Origin: Opitutia bacterium ISCC 52
Lineage (GTDB): Bacteria; Verrucomicrobiota; Verrucomicrobiia; Opitutales; UBA2995
Direction of reading: 5' to 3'
DNA: 64,000 nucleotides
NCBI GenBank assembly: GCA_014529675.2
Contig: CP076040.1
Coordinates: forward strand, 3,677,894 to 3,741,893
In this document: positions 54,522 through 63,250 of the stretch, piece after piece
Position numbering within the stretch: the first letter of the stretch is position 1
Layout: each line of letters begins with the position of its first letter
Position numbers and translations under genes: made by a program
The notes under the pieces: generated by a model
Told to the model about the DNA's origin: nothing
The model's database searches: none
What the model saw: only the letters and a program-made list of their open reading frames with translations

Positions 54522-55567
54522 TTAAGAATTGGTTTCACGGTATCTTTCCAGGTGCCCATGACTCGATCCGCAGCACTATTGGTGGCCGCAGCTAATGTCT
54601 TAGAATCGGATACCCAGATGATCATCGCTGTTTCCAACTCGCCAGGGCTTCGGACTCCGATGCAGGACTTGCCATCAATATATGCTTCAAGACTGGGTAG
54701 CCATCTGGTCATACAAGGAATTCCCAACCAAAGGGATTCAACAACCGGTAATCCAAATCCTTCCGTGATAGAATTAAATACGGTGAAGTGAGCTTTCGAA
54801 TACAAATCAAGTAACGTCTGGTCGCTTTGTTTAGACTGCAAGAAAACAGCATAGCCGGCCCTCTGAGCCTTCTTTATCTTTTTAGCAATGGGCTTACCGA
54901 AGTGTGGGTTAATCCGGCCAACAAAATGTAGCTCAAAGTCATAGCCTCGATCCCAAAGACCGCAGGCGACTTCAAGAAGCTCCTCCTGATTCTTACGTGG
55001 TTCGATGATACCAACGTTGACTAGCACAGGAATAGTTCCTGGCTGATGCTTCCATTCAATTTGAGAGGGGTCGAAAAAGTCAGCCCCCAATCTCAGAAGA
55101 TCCATTTCGGATCTAGGATCCACCCCAGCACTTTCCCAATAGTCTGTCAGATCATTTTGGCTGGCCTGAGATACGCTGAAAATCTGATCCAAACCTGCCA
55201 AGTCGTGCATGTATTGCGGATGACGTTCGACGCTCTTTGGCCAAGTAATGTCCGGATATTTATAGGGAATCGCATCATGAAATACAGCAGCGCTCTTCAC
55301 TCCTGATTCAATAAGTAGCTGATACAAGCCCGGTCGATTGTCAGACGAAAAAACTTCAGGAGTTAGAAAATGATCTCGCGGAGTCAGAACGGCCTTTTCT
55401 CGGCTCCCTGCAAGCTGGAAGCATTTCTTTCTTTGAATCCACTCTACAGGTACAAGTTCGTCGGCCACATGTTCCTCAAGCGCCTGCCTCAGCCTTTCCG
55501 ATACTCGAATCAGCCCTGAGTGCTGCTTCGAACTCGTTGCTTTGGTGACGTCATAAAAAAGTGCCAT
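54503..55567 (-). CDS. Family 4 glycosyltransferase
   Basis: 354 residues. 'AAVFHDAIPYKYPDITWP' and 'ILVNVGIIEPRKNQEELL'-type segment ('PVLVNVGIIEPRKNQEELLE' in outline), 'ELHFVGRINPHFGKPIAKK', and 'FGLPVVESLWLGIPCMTRWLPS' (the 'EGFGLPVVE' nucleotide-binding turn) match WbaZ/mannosyltransferase-like GT4 enzymes. The N-terminus is short of the usual Rossmann glycine loop. It starts 14 bp after the gene at 55581 ends. Confidence 0.8.
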   Translation of the reverse strand: MALFYDVTKATSSKQHSGLIRVSERLRQALEEHVADELVPVEWIQRKKCFQLAGSREKAVLTPRDHFLTPEVFSSDNRPGLYQLLIESGVKSAAVFHDAIPYKYPDITWPKSVERHPQYMHDLAGLDQIFSVSQASQNDLTDYWESAGVDPRSEMDLLRLGADFFDPSQIEWKHQPGTIPVLVNVGIIEPRKNQEELLEVACGLWDRGYDFELHFVGRINPHFGKPIAKKIKKAQRAGYAVFLQSKQSDQTLLDLYSKAHFTVFNSITEGFGLPVVESLWLGIPCMTRWLPSLEAYIDGKSCIGVRSPGELETAMIIWVSDSKTLAAATNSAADRVMGTWKDTVKPILKWKETC

Positions 55568-55580
55568 ACGGAATAGAAGA

Positions 55581-56798
55581 TCAGGGGCTGTTTTCTACGG
55601 CAAACTGAAAGGCCTTGTGCAATTGGTTGGAATTTTGATGGGCATCAAAATTGGCTTCCACCCACTCGCGTCCATGAACTCTCAAAGATTCAAACAACTG
55701 ATCATCCTGAATAAGCAGACGAACTGCATCGACCCACTTCGCAGGATTGTCACCTGGCAAAATAAGACCGCTTTTCCTATCTTTAATGGCTTCTGTAGTA
55801 GAGCCTACGTCCGTTGAGAGAACGACCAATCCATGAGCAAGAGACTCACCGATCACATTGGGTAATCCATCCCGATCCCCTTTCGAACTGATGCGTCCGG
55901 TAAAAAAGAACAGATCCGCCCAGGCCAATTGTTCCTGAACTGCGTCAAAAGATAGCAGACCCCAGAATTCGACATCGTTGTGCAAGCCTGATTTATCACG
56001 ATAATCACGTAGGGCTTGATCTAAGCCCCCACTACCGACTATTCGCGCTTTGAAGTCTAGACCACTGGCTTTCAGTTCCTTGAAGATATCAATCTGATAG
56101 AAAAAGCCTTTCTTCTCAACGAGACGACCGACTGAAACAATACGAATAGTTTTCCGATTGTGACGCAGGGGTTTAAACTCTGGGAAATCAACCAGTCCGC
56201 GACGTATGACCCGTAGTTTCTTTTCGTCAGCCCCCAAGCGAAGTAACTGACGACCTGTATTGCCGGAAGAGCTATGAATCATAACGGCCTCTTTTAACTT
56301 TTCCTGCAGATGCCAATCGCCCCCATCTTCAAAGACATCGAAGGCATGGGCTCCCATTGAGAATGGGACGCCAGTCAGCGCACTTAAAAAGTATGCAGCT
56401 GATACCGGAGACGTGGCCCAGATTCCATGGATAAGATCTGGAGGATCTTTTTTGATGCTTACCCAATTTACGATGGCATAACCATAACCTAATGCTGTTT
56501 CAAAAAAGTTGAGCATGGAAGGCGGTTTATCCGTAAAGAACTTGCCCAAACTCTTTACCAAAGTCCCGGGTTGTCGAATAAGAGCCCAAGGTAGACTCCA
56601 AAGAAGGTGCAGTAACTTCCACTTCGGAAACGTACGGATCGGAACCCCTTTATACAACTGTTCCCCTCCCCAGAGGCTCACAATCTCTAAGTCGATGCTT
56701 CCAGGTCTGGCCCGAAGGCCATCTACCTCTCTCTGGATGAACTGCTCACTCAGCTTTGGGAAAGTAGTACATATATAGATGACCCGTAACGGTTTCAT
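55581..56798 (-). CDS. Family 4 glycosyltransferase, colanic-acid type
   Basis: 405 residues. 'VIYICTTFPKLSEQFIQREV' is the typical N-terminus of colanic acid/amylovoran-type glycosyltransferases, followed by 'PFSMGAHAFDVFED', 'IRIVSVGRLVEKKGFFYQI', 'ARIVGSGGLDQAL' and 'RDGLPNVIGESLAHGLVVLSTDVG' (E-x-D-G-LPN). It overlaps the MurG-like gene by 4 bp. Probable donor: a UDP- or GDP-hexose; acceptor unknown. Confidence 0.85.
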   Translation of the reverse strand: MKPLRVIYICTTFPKLSEQFIQREVDGLRARPGSIDLEIVSLWGGEQLYKGVPIRTFPKWKLLHLLWSLPWALIRQPGTLVKSLGKFFTDKPPSMLNFFETALGYGYAIVNWVSIKKDPPDLIHGIWATSPVSAAYFLSALTGVPFSMGAHAFDVFEDGGDWHLQEKLKEAVMIHSSSGNTGRQLLRLGADEKKLRVIRRGLVDFPEFKPLRHNRKTIRIVSVGRLVEKKGFFYQIDIFKELKASGLDFKARIVGSGGLDQALRDYRDKSGLHNDVEFWGLLSFDAVQEQLAWADLFFFTGRISSKGDRDGLPNVIGESLAHGLVVLSTDVGSTTEAIKDRKSGLILPGDNPAKWVDAVRLLIQDDQLFESLRVHGREWVEANFDAHQNSNQLHKAFQFAVENSP

Positions 56799-57967
56799 TT
56801 TCCATTAGCAGCTTCCCTGGCCAAGCCAATCAATTCATTCATCAATCGAGTGGGGTCTTCAATTACACCAATCTCTTTACACCGTTCCTGCATGAGCGCG
56901 TATTCCCTTCTATGGGTAAGCCACAAGCCCAATTGATAGTTCAAATCATCCAGGTTGGCAATGCGCACCGCCGCCCCTGCCCGATAAAAATACTTAAAGG
57001 TCAAACGCTCTTGCGGCATGATTCCACCGATCGTGTTGAAGATGATCGGCACACCAAAGAATAATGCCTCAGCACAAGTCGTGGCACCCCGGCTCACAAT
57101 AGCATGGCTCACTTGAATGAGGTGATGCATCCGCATGGAGTAGCCTTCCACATAAAGCTGAAAGTCCGGGTAACGCCGGTTCCACTCACGCACTCTTGTT
57201 ACAGTGGCTTCGTTGCGCCCACACACAAGAATGGCCTGAACGCGGCTGGAGTAACGTTTAAGCACTCGAAGCATTTCCAAGTGATTATGCGAGCCCATGC
57301 CACCTGCTGTTAGAAAAATAGTGAGCTTACTGGGTGATAAATTGAGGTCGTTGACGAGGAAGTCTCTACGCTCCTTCTCATCCATGATGCCTTCGTAAAC
57401 AGCCGGGTGCATTAAGTTTCCACGAACCAGGCAACGCTCAGGAGCCATCCCTTGTTGAATAGCATAATCTTGAGCAGTCTTGGTCCTTGAAAAGTAAAGG
57501 TCTGTTGTAGGCTCCACCCAATTTTTACTGTAGCCAAAGCCGCCAGAGAATTCTCCACAATAAGTGGCACATCGTACCCGATCCCCCAATACGCGTCTAG
57601 CTGCCTGAAAGTATCCCCGATTCAGAAAATCGTGCACACTGAAAATCAGGTGTGGCTGGTACTCACCCAGAAGGCGCTCAAAGAAAGCTTTACCGAATTT
57701 GATCTTATTTCTCTGCCAATAGCCGAACAACTCAACAATCAACCAATAGGGATTATGGAGCAAAGGAGCATACCTCTGAATAAAATTATAGAACCCTACA
57801 CCAAAGTGAGTCACCGCAGATGCCTCTTCCAAGGGTCTTTCAATACGTACTTCGACTTCCCCATCGTAGAGTTTGTGGCACCATGATTCGAATGCATCCG
57901 CACGTGCATCATGTCCCCCACCCGTGCGAGAGGTCAGGACAAGTATTCTTAAGGGTTCTTTACTCAC
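56795..57967 (-). CDS. MGDG synthase/MurG-like glycosyltransferase (family 28)
   Basis: 390 residues. The N-terminus 'RILVLTSRTGGGHDARADAF' is the GGGH glycine loop of monogalactosyldiacylglycerol synthases and MurG. 'IFSVHDFLNRGYFQAAR', 'LTAGGMGSHNHLEML' and the C-terminal 'IVSRGATTCAEALFFGVPIIF' and 'PQERLTFKYFYRAGAA' complete the family-28 pattern. Enzymes of this kind add a hexose directly to a lipid anchor, so this is the likely first sugar-to-lipid step of the operon. It overlaps both neighbours by 4 bp. Confidence 0.8.
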   Translation of the reverse strand: MSKEPLRILVLTSRTGGGHDARADAFESWCHKLYDGEVEVRIERPLEEASAVTHFGVGFYNFIQRYAPLLHNPYWLIVELFGYWQRNKIKFGKAFFERLLGEYQPHLIFSVHDFLNRGYFQAARRVLGDRVRCATYCGEFSGGFGYSKNWVEPTTDLYFSRTKTAQDYAIQQGMAPERCLVRGNLMHPAVYEGIMDEKERRDFLVNDLNLSPSKLTIFLTAGGMGSHNHLEMLRVLKRYSSRVQAILVCGRNEATVTRVREWNRRYPDFQLYVEGYSMRMHHLIQVSHAIVSRGATTCAEALFFGVPIIFNTIGGIMPQERLTFKYFYRAGAAVRIANLDDLNYQLGLWLTHRREYALMQERCKEIGVIEDPTRLMNELIGLAREAANGK

Positions 57968-58776
57968 GAAATCTTATAGTAGCTGCGAAGGGTGTAGCGT
58001 TTGAGTGCGTTAGGCAAAAGCCGGTTGGCCAAGGAAGCAATGCTTGTTTGAACAAAGGAGCCGGAATACCGAGTGCTATGCCTAAATTTACCGAGAGCAG
58101 AGATGAGGTCGGAGACAGCTGCGCTCGTCTCAGGGGCCTCGGCCATGAGCTTTTCGAGCTCATTCCAAACGGACTCACACTCTGAATCATTCTCCAGGCG
58201 CTTCTTCATACGCTTGTTGAATGAAGTCTGATAGTCACCAGGACGAAAATCAATGATCCAGGGCGGACGCTTCGGTGATTCAAGCATAAGCGATTGGGAA
58301 AAGGCAGAAAGCCCTGCCTTTGAAGCATTATAGGCGGTCATGTAGGGAATGGGCATTTCTCCTGCAACTGAGGAGATGTTTACGAGACTCCCCTGACCGC
58401 GACCAACCATCGCCCTGTAAGCAACGCGCCCCAATTGCATGGGACCTGTGAGCAATACACGGATTTGCTCTTCCACATCCTCAGCCGAAATCGTTTTCCA
58501 TCGTCCAAAGCAAGAGGCCCCTGCATTATTGATGACCACGTCAAAGCCGCCGGACTCACTATCCCAATGATCAAACCACTCTTTAAATTCTCTTTCCCTC
58601 GTAAGGTCTAGTTTGACCGGGGTGAATTGATCACTGGACTCCATTTTCTCTGGCTCACGCGATGTGCCCCACACACAAACTCCCTCAGAAATAAGTCCTT
58701 CAGAAAACGCCTTACCTAAACCGGAACTAGCTCCAGTTATCAATGCTCGAGAATACCGCTCGCCTAACGTTGGCAT
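57964..58776 (-). CDS. Short-chain dehydrogenase/reductase
   Basis: 270 residues. 'RALITGASSGLGKAFSEGLI' (NAD(P) loop), 'FDVVINNAGASCFG', 'VNISSVAGEMPIPYM' (Ser) and 'TAYNASKAGLSAFSQ' (YxxxK) define it as a DltE/FabG-like SDR. The C-terminal ~60 residues are basic and extended, unlike compact FabG. It overlaps the ketosynthase gene by 13 bp and the MurG-like gene by 4 bp, so it is most likely the ketoreductase acting on the chain the ketosynthase makes. Confidence 0.82.
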   Translation of the reverse strand: MPTLGERYSRALITGASSGLGKAFSEGLISEGVCVWGTSREPEKMESSDQFTPVKLDLTREREFKEWFDHWDSESGGFDVVINNAGASCFGRWKTISAEDVEEQIRVLLTGPMQLGRVAYRAMVGRGQGSLVNISSVAGEMPIPYMTAYNASKAGLSAFSQSLMLESPKRPPWIIDFRPGDYQTSFNKRMKKRLENDSECESVWNELEKLMAEAPETSAAVSDLISALGKFRHSTRYSGSFVQTSIASLANRLLPNALKRYTLRSYYKIS

Positions 58777-60026
58777 GAGCGGAAAATCAACGATGTGTTG
58801 GCCCCACCAAAACCACTGCTGTTACTCATCATGTACTCCGGTTTTTCCTGCTGTGTCGTCTGGATAATATTCAATGACTCAGCTTCTGGCATGAGTTCTT
58901 CAATATGAGCTGAGCCAGGAACAAAGCCATGCTTATAGCTAAGCATGCAAATACCTGACTCCAAAATACTGGAAAGCGACAACCCATGGCCCGTAAGCGC
59001 TTTGGTGCTACTGATCATTGGAGAGGTGCCGGTATTGAATAGTTCTTTCATGGCGATCACCTCGGACAAGTCTCCAATTGGCGTAGATGGAGCGTGGGCA
59101 TTCAGATAGCCAATTTTCTCAGAGGTAATCTGAGCGTCCTTCAAGGCAGACTGCATAGCATTTTGCAATCCACGTCCATCGGGGTGAGAGATGGCCACAT
59201 TATAGCCATCGGATGCCTGGCCCCAACCAACGATCTCGCCATAAGGAGTTACGCCACGACGTTGGACTTCCTCTTCAGACTCAAGAATCATGGTGACGCC
59301 TCCACCGGAGGAAACGAAGCCTTGTCGATTCTTATCAAATGGTCGTGCTGCCGAATCCGGGTCTGTTGAAAGACTCAAGGCCCGCATGACAGCAAACGGT
59401 ACGATACTATCGAAATTACAGTCCTCTGCCCCGACCACAAACATACGTTTTTGGCGTCCACGCTTCACCTCATCAAAAGCAAAGCCCAATGCATGGCCTG
59501 AAGAGGCACACGCTGAAGCAAATCCCGTTGAGGCACCCTGTATTTGATAATTTGATACCAAGTTAAAGCTTACAGTCCCAGCCACCGATGATACAATATT
59601 GAGGGGGTTGCAGCGCATGATCCCGCGCTTGTACATTTTATCAATGCTCTGGTAAAGGAATCGGGAAGAGCCAGCCGAAGCGGTATAGAGCCCCGTTTCA
59701 GGATTTGAGACATCGGACTCTTCCAATCCTGCCTGCTCGATGGCTTGCTTCATAGAGCAGTAGGCATACATCACGTGTGGGGAGAAACTTCGAAGCATTT
59801 CTCGTCTCAGACGATATTCCTTCGGATAGGTCCAATCCTCAGGGTCAAAGGATTCTAAATCGAAGTCTTTGACAGGGGCGGCCAACTTCACGGGTGATTC
59901 AGGAACCTGAAGAGGAGGAAATAGCTCCATTCCATGCTTCAATTCACGAAGATGGTCTACCACCGACTGCTCATCGTTTCCGATACTGCAGATAAAACCC
60001 AAACCTGTTACAAATACACGCGACAT
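58764..60026 (-). CDS. Beta-ketoacyl-ACP synthase with atypical active-site loop
   Basis: 420 residues with the FabB/FabF-type thiolase fold: 'RVFVTGLGFICSIGN', active-site Cys173 in 'GFASACASSGHALG', His311 and Lys342/His347 ('STKALTGHGLSLSS'), and the terminal 'NSSGFGGANTSLIF'. The loop at His311 reads 'NAHAPSTPIGD' instead of the usual NAHGTGTPxND. Catalytic Cys-His-His is intact, so condensation should occur, but the substrate pocket near the loop may be changed. It extends an acyl chain bound to the ACP domain encoded just upstream (72 bp). Confidence 0.87.
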   Translation of the reverse strand: MSRVFVTGLGFICSIGNDEQSVVDHLRELKHGMELFPPLQVPESPVKLAAPVKDFDLESFDPEDWTYPKEYRLRREMLRSFSPHVMYAYCSMKQAIEQAGLEESDVSNPETGLYTASAGSSRFLYQSIDKMYKRGIMRCNPLNIVSSVAGTVSFNLVSNYQIQGASTGFASACASSGHALGFAFDEVKRGRQKRMFVVGAEDCNFDSIVPFAVMRALSLSTDPDSAARPFDKNRQGFVSSGGGVTMILESEEEVQRRGVTPYGEIVGWGQASDGYNVAISHPDGRGLQNAMQSALKDAQITSEKIGYLNAHAPSTPIGDLSEVIAMKELFNTGTSPMISSTKALTGHGLSLSSILESGICMLSYKHGFVPGSAHIEELMPEAESLNIIQTTQQEKPEYMMSNSSGFGGANTSLIFRSCQR

Positions 60027-60098
60027 AACCTGTCAAAACAGGGGTGCATGGTCGCCGCATGGCAATCTGACAGGCAAGCAAATATTTCGGATAAACCG

Positions 60099-60968
60099 TT
60101 AGGCTTCCGTTGCTTCTGCCCAATCAAAAGTAACACTGATGTCCTCGGCCCAGGCTGCACTTTCTCCTTCTACCGTAATCTTGCCTTGAAATTTGGCGAT
60201 CGGGTGACGAATACTCTTAGGCTTGATGCTCAATGTGAGGGTCTCACCTGGCACACAAATCCGCTGGCAACGCACTGCTTCACAACCAGTAAACAAAATC
60301 TTTTTAGGATTAACCGGTTGTCCGGACTCACTTTTATGAGCGGTTACGAGGTAAAATACTGCCAACTGCCCCAACGCCTCGAGCATGATGCTAGCTGGAA
60401 AAATAGGATTCTCGGGGAAATGCCCTTTGAGGAACTCCTCCAATCCAGATATGGGATAGATGCCGATGGCCTCATTTTTCCCTACTGAGACTTCACTGAG
60501 GAACAGAAAAGGCACATGATGAGGGATGGCTGCCAAAATGGCTTCGACTCCGTAGTGCTTATTTTTCTCAGGAACTGGGATGTTACGGATCTTGGCATCG
60601 AGGAATACTCGAACATCATCCAAAGTGCGAAGATCGCGGAGTTCTTCGTTGTCGATTGACAGATCGAGGGACTCCTCAACCAACACAACGATCTCCATCA
60701 TAGTCAGTGAATCGATCCCGAGGTCATCAATTAGCTTGAGCGATCCATCCCCTTCTTTCAGCTTTGGGCGGATCTCCGGTTCCAGAAATCGCTCAATGAT
60801 TCCAAGAATGATTGTCGGGAGCAGACTCAACTTGCCTGACTCACGAAACTCAAAGGCAGCTTGACGCGTCTCCTCAGAACAACGCTTCAAACTATCAGCT
60901 AAATCACCTCGCTCATTATCAGATAAGGGGGCAACTGCAACGGTATCACTCTCAATCCCAGAATTCAT
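60099..60968 (-). CDS. Acyl carrier protein-FabZ-like dehydratase fusion
   Basis: 289 residues from the ATG at 60968; a TTG at 61046 would run into the divergent gene. Residues about 48-128 are a carrier domain with the phosphopantetheine Ser87 in 'DDLGIDSLTMMEIVVL' (DSL). Residues about 140-289 are a hot-dog fold: 'AAIPHHVPFLFLSEV' and 'GHFPENPIFPASIMLEALGQLAVF', with His183 and Glu197 where FabZ has its catalytic pair. FabZ removes water from 3-hydroxyacyl-ACP. It starts the minus-strand operon; only 40 bp separate it from the divergent glycosyltransferase. Confidence 0.83.
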   Translation of the reverse strand: MNSGIESDTVAVAPLSDNERGDLADSLKRCSEETRQAAFEFRESGKLSLLPTIILGIIERFLEPEIRPKLKEGDGSLKLIDDLGIDSLTMMEIVVLVEESLDLSIDNEELRDLRTLDDVRVFLDAKIRNIPVPEKNKHYGVEAILAAIPHHVPFLFLSEVSVGKNEAIGIYPISGLEEFLKGHFPENPIFPASIMLEALGQLAVFYLVTAHKSESGQPVNPKKILFTGCEAVRCQRICVPGETLTLSIKPKSIRHPIAKFQGKITVEGESAAWAEDISVTFDWAEATEA

Positions 60969-61008
60969 TTGTAATACGCCAACTATTTTAGCTTCATAGC
61001 CGTTGTAA

Positions 61009-62199
61009 ATGCTTATTTTGCAAAATAGAGCAGAGCGCCCGCCCAAGGCAAAGAGACGCCAAACGCGTCCTCTATTTATCCTGACGCACGAGTTTCACCC
61101 TCAAAAGGGAGGAATTGCCACATTTACTGAGGAAATGGCGCTTTCCTGCAGCCAGCAGGGATTTGATGTTGAGGTATGGGCGCCTGACAATGGAGGCGTG
61201 ATGAGCGACAAGCCCTGGCCCTTTAAAGTCCGTAGGCTGGACATGAAGGGAACGCAGGACCTTCCCTGCTTAATGGCGACCAGTAAGGAGATCATAGACA
61301 AACGCCGAGATTTGAGGCGTGCTGCAGTTTACTTGCCGGAACCAGGCCCCATCTCAGCCATGCTTTACCTCCAATTCTTTAAAGCATTCCAACCGGGGAA
61401 GCTCTTTCTTACCTTTCACGGATCAGAGATTCTCAACTACTATGGAAAAATCCACCATCGGCTTTTGCTGAAGAAATTGATCGCCAAAGCAGACCGAGTG
61501 AGCGCTGTATCCTCCTATACGCACCGGCTTTTGGTTTCTCGTTTTCCTGACGCAACCCACAAGACGGTGCTTACGCCCTGTGCTTTGCGCTCCGACTTTG
61601 TCGGCACAAATCATCAGAAGTCGGCGAATCAGGAAAAAGTAGTGATTCTGACTGTAGGCAGGCTACATCCACGAAAAGGACAAAGTTTCATCCTAAAAAC
61701 GCTCAACCTACTTCCAGAGCACCTGAAACCCAAAGTGGAGTTCTGGATGGTCGGCAATGGCAAGCACTCGGAGTATCAAAAAGAACTCCAGCGTCTAGTG
61801 GATCAGTCTGACATCAACGTGAAAATGCTTGGACAACTCGACGATATAAGTCTTCGAGCAGTCTACAAACAAGCGGACATATTTGCCATGACCAGCCTGC
61901 ACTACAAAAAGAGTATTGAAGGATTCGGGCTGGTTTACCTCGAGGCATCCGCGCATGGATTGCCCGTCGTAGCCCATCACATTGGCGGTGTTCCGGATGC
62001 GGTGGAGCATAACAAGACCGGTCTGCTAGTCCCTCCGGGAAATAAAAAGGCACTCGCTAAAGCCTTTACGGATTTAATTGAAAATCCGGAATTGCGGAAA
62101 TCCATGGGCCAAACGGGCCGCCAGTGGGTAGGAAAGTATCGCTGGGACAAGTCGGTAGACATGCTGTTCGGCCATGATGACTTGATCATCGAGTCCTAA
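61009..62199 (+). CDS. Family 4 glycosyltransferase
   Basis: 396 residues. 'LFILTHEFHPQKGGIATFTEEM' opens it, with 'KLFLTFHGSEILNYYG', 'VVILTVGRLHPRKGQSFILK', 'FWMVGNGKHSEYQKEL' and 'EGFGLVYLEASAHGLPVVAHHIGGVPDAV' (the EX7E region). It transfers a nucleotide-activated sugar. It is divergent from the ACP-dehydratase gene and is followed 12 bp later by a thioesterase, so it belongs to the same cluster on the other strand. Confidence 0.85.
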   Translation: MLILQNRAERPPKAKRRQTRPLFILTHEFHPQKGGIATFTEEMALSCSQQGFDVEVWAPDNGGVMSDKPWPFKVRRLDMKGTQDLPCLMATSKEIIDKRRDLRRAAVYLPEPGPISAMLYLQFFKAFQPGKLFLTFHGSEILNYYGKIHHRLLLKKLIAKADRVSAVSSYTHRLLVSRFPDATHKTVLTPCALRSDFVGTNHQKSANQEKVVILTVGRLHPRKGQSFILKTLNLLPEHLKPKVEFWMVGNGKHSEYQKELQRLVDQSDINVKMLGQLDDISLRAVYKQADIFAMTSLHYKKSIEGFGLVYLEASAHGLPVVAHHIGGVPDAVEHNKTGLLVPPGNKKALAKAFTDLIENPELRKSMGQTGRQWVGKYRWDKSVDMLFGHDDLIIES

Positions 62200-62210
62200 T
62201 TCAAACTGTC

Positions 62211-62618
62211 ATGATTCAGAACAAGACCGCCATCCGTGTACGCTATGTTGAGACTGACGCCATGGGATTCGCCCACCATGCGAATTACCTGGCGTGGTTC
62301 GAGCTAGCACGAATTGAGTTTATGGACGCCCTCGAAATGCCTTACAAAGAGATGGAGAAAGAGGGTTATTTACTACCGGTACTGGGAGCCCATTTGAAAT
62401 ACAAGAAGCCTGCGCACTTTGATGACCAATTAATCGTCATTTGTACCGCGAGAGAAAAACCACGGATTCGCCTCAAGATGGCATACGAGGTATTTCGAGG
62501 AGAGACACTGATAGCGACCGGATCAACAGAGCATGCGTTTATGAATCCCGAGGGCATGCCCATCCGACCTCCCCAAAAGTTCGTAGAGCTCTTTGAACAA
62601 AACGGAGCTAACGAATAA
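62211..62618 (+). CDS. Acyl-CoA/acyl-ACP thioesterase, YbgC-like hot-dog
   Basis: 135 residues. 'VRYVETDAMGFAHHANYLAWFELARIEFM' is the 4-hydroxybenzoyl-CoA thioesterase/YbgC motif with catalytic Asp in 'ETDAMG'. A single hot-dog fold follows ('DDQLIVICTAREKPRIRLKM', 'GSTEHAFMN'). It should release a chain from CoA or from ACP. Its 12-bp gap after the glycosyltransferase gene indicates shared transcription, which makes a chain-release role in the cluster likely, although YbgC-like proteins also have housekeeping roles. Confidence 0.85.
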   Translation: MIQNKTAIRVRYVETDAMGFAHHANYLAWFELARIEFMDALEMPYKEMEKEGYLLPVLGAHLKYKKPAHFDDQLIVICTAREKPRIRLKMAYEVFRGETLIATGSTEHAFMNPEGMPIRPPQKFVELFEQNGANE

Positions 62619-62622
62619 TTCC

Positions 62623-63153
62623 TCAAAGACCGACTTTGCGTCTGTATATCCGGATAATATGTGAGACGATGTCGTTTACGCCGCGACCATCCGTAAGCAC
62701 TCCAATTCCAGCCTTACTATAGATAGGTGTCCGCTCTTTCAACAATCGCTCAATCTCCACTTTCGGATCTTCTACATTGAGAAGCGGCCGGTTCTTGTTC
62801 GAACGTGTGCGTTCGTAAACCGTTTCCGGAGACGCGAATAAAGTAATGACTACCCCCTTGGCCTGAAGCATCTCGGTCAAACCAGGTTGAAACACCAAGC
62901 CACCACCGGTAGAAACCACACATCCCTCACTGTCATGACCCGATTCGACAAATGCTTTTTCCATGGCACGAAAGGCTGACTCACCTTGGGTCTCGAAAAT
63001 CTCGGGAATGCTTATTCCAGCTTTCGCCTCAATAGCATGATCGCTATCGATAAAGGTATACTCCAGCTGCTGTGCAAGCTGCCGCCCAATCGTCGACTTA
63101 CCGGTTCCCATAAAACCGACGAGATAAATATTGGGTCTGGAGCTATTTGACAT
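62623..63153 (-). CDS. aroK: Shikimate kinase
   Basis: 176 residues, the normal length. P-loop 'VGFMGTGKSTIGRQLA', 'FIDSDHAIEAKAGISIPEIF' with the shikimate-binding Asp, 'GESAFRAMEK', 'VVSTGGGLV' and the lid Arg in 'NKNRPLL' are all seen. It phosphorylates shikimate at O3 in aromatic amino-acid synthesis. It lies alone and converges with the thioesterase, 4 bp apart, marking the edge of the acyl/glycosyl cluster. Confidence 0.94.
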   Translation of the reverse strand: MSNSSRPNIYLVGFMGTGKSTIGRQLAQQLEYTFIDSDHAIEAKAGISIPEIFETQGESAFRAMEKAFVESGHDSEGCVVSTGGGLVFQPGLTEMLQAKGVVITLFASPETVYERTRSNKNRPLLNVEDPKVEIERLLKERTPIYSKAGIGVLTDGRGVNDIVSHIIRIYRRKVGL

Positions 63154-63250
63154 ATCTCTTTATCTGAAAGTGATTAATACGAATTACAAGCGTTCCTTCA
63201 TCAAAGAAGAGCTTAGCTCTGCTCTTTTCATAAGATAAAACCTTTATTAT

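Noticed and set aside
60969-61046. Extended start of the ACP-dehydratase gene at 61046
   Set aside because: It would need a TTG start inside the divergent glycosyltransferase gene and adds no conserved residues.
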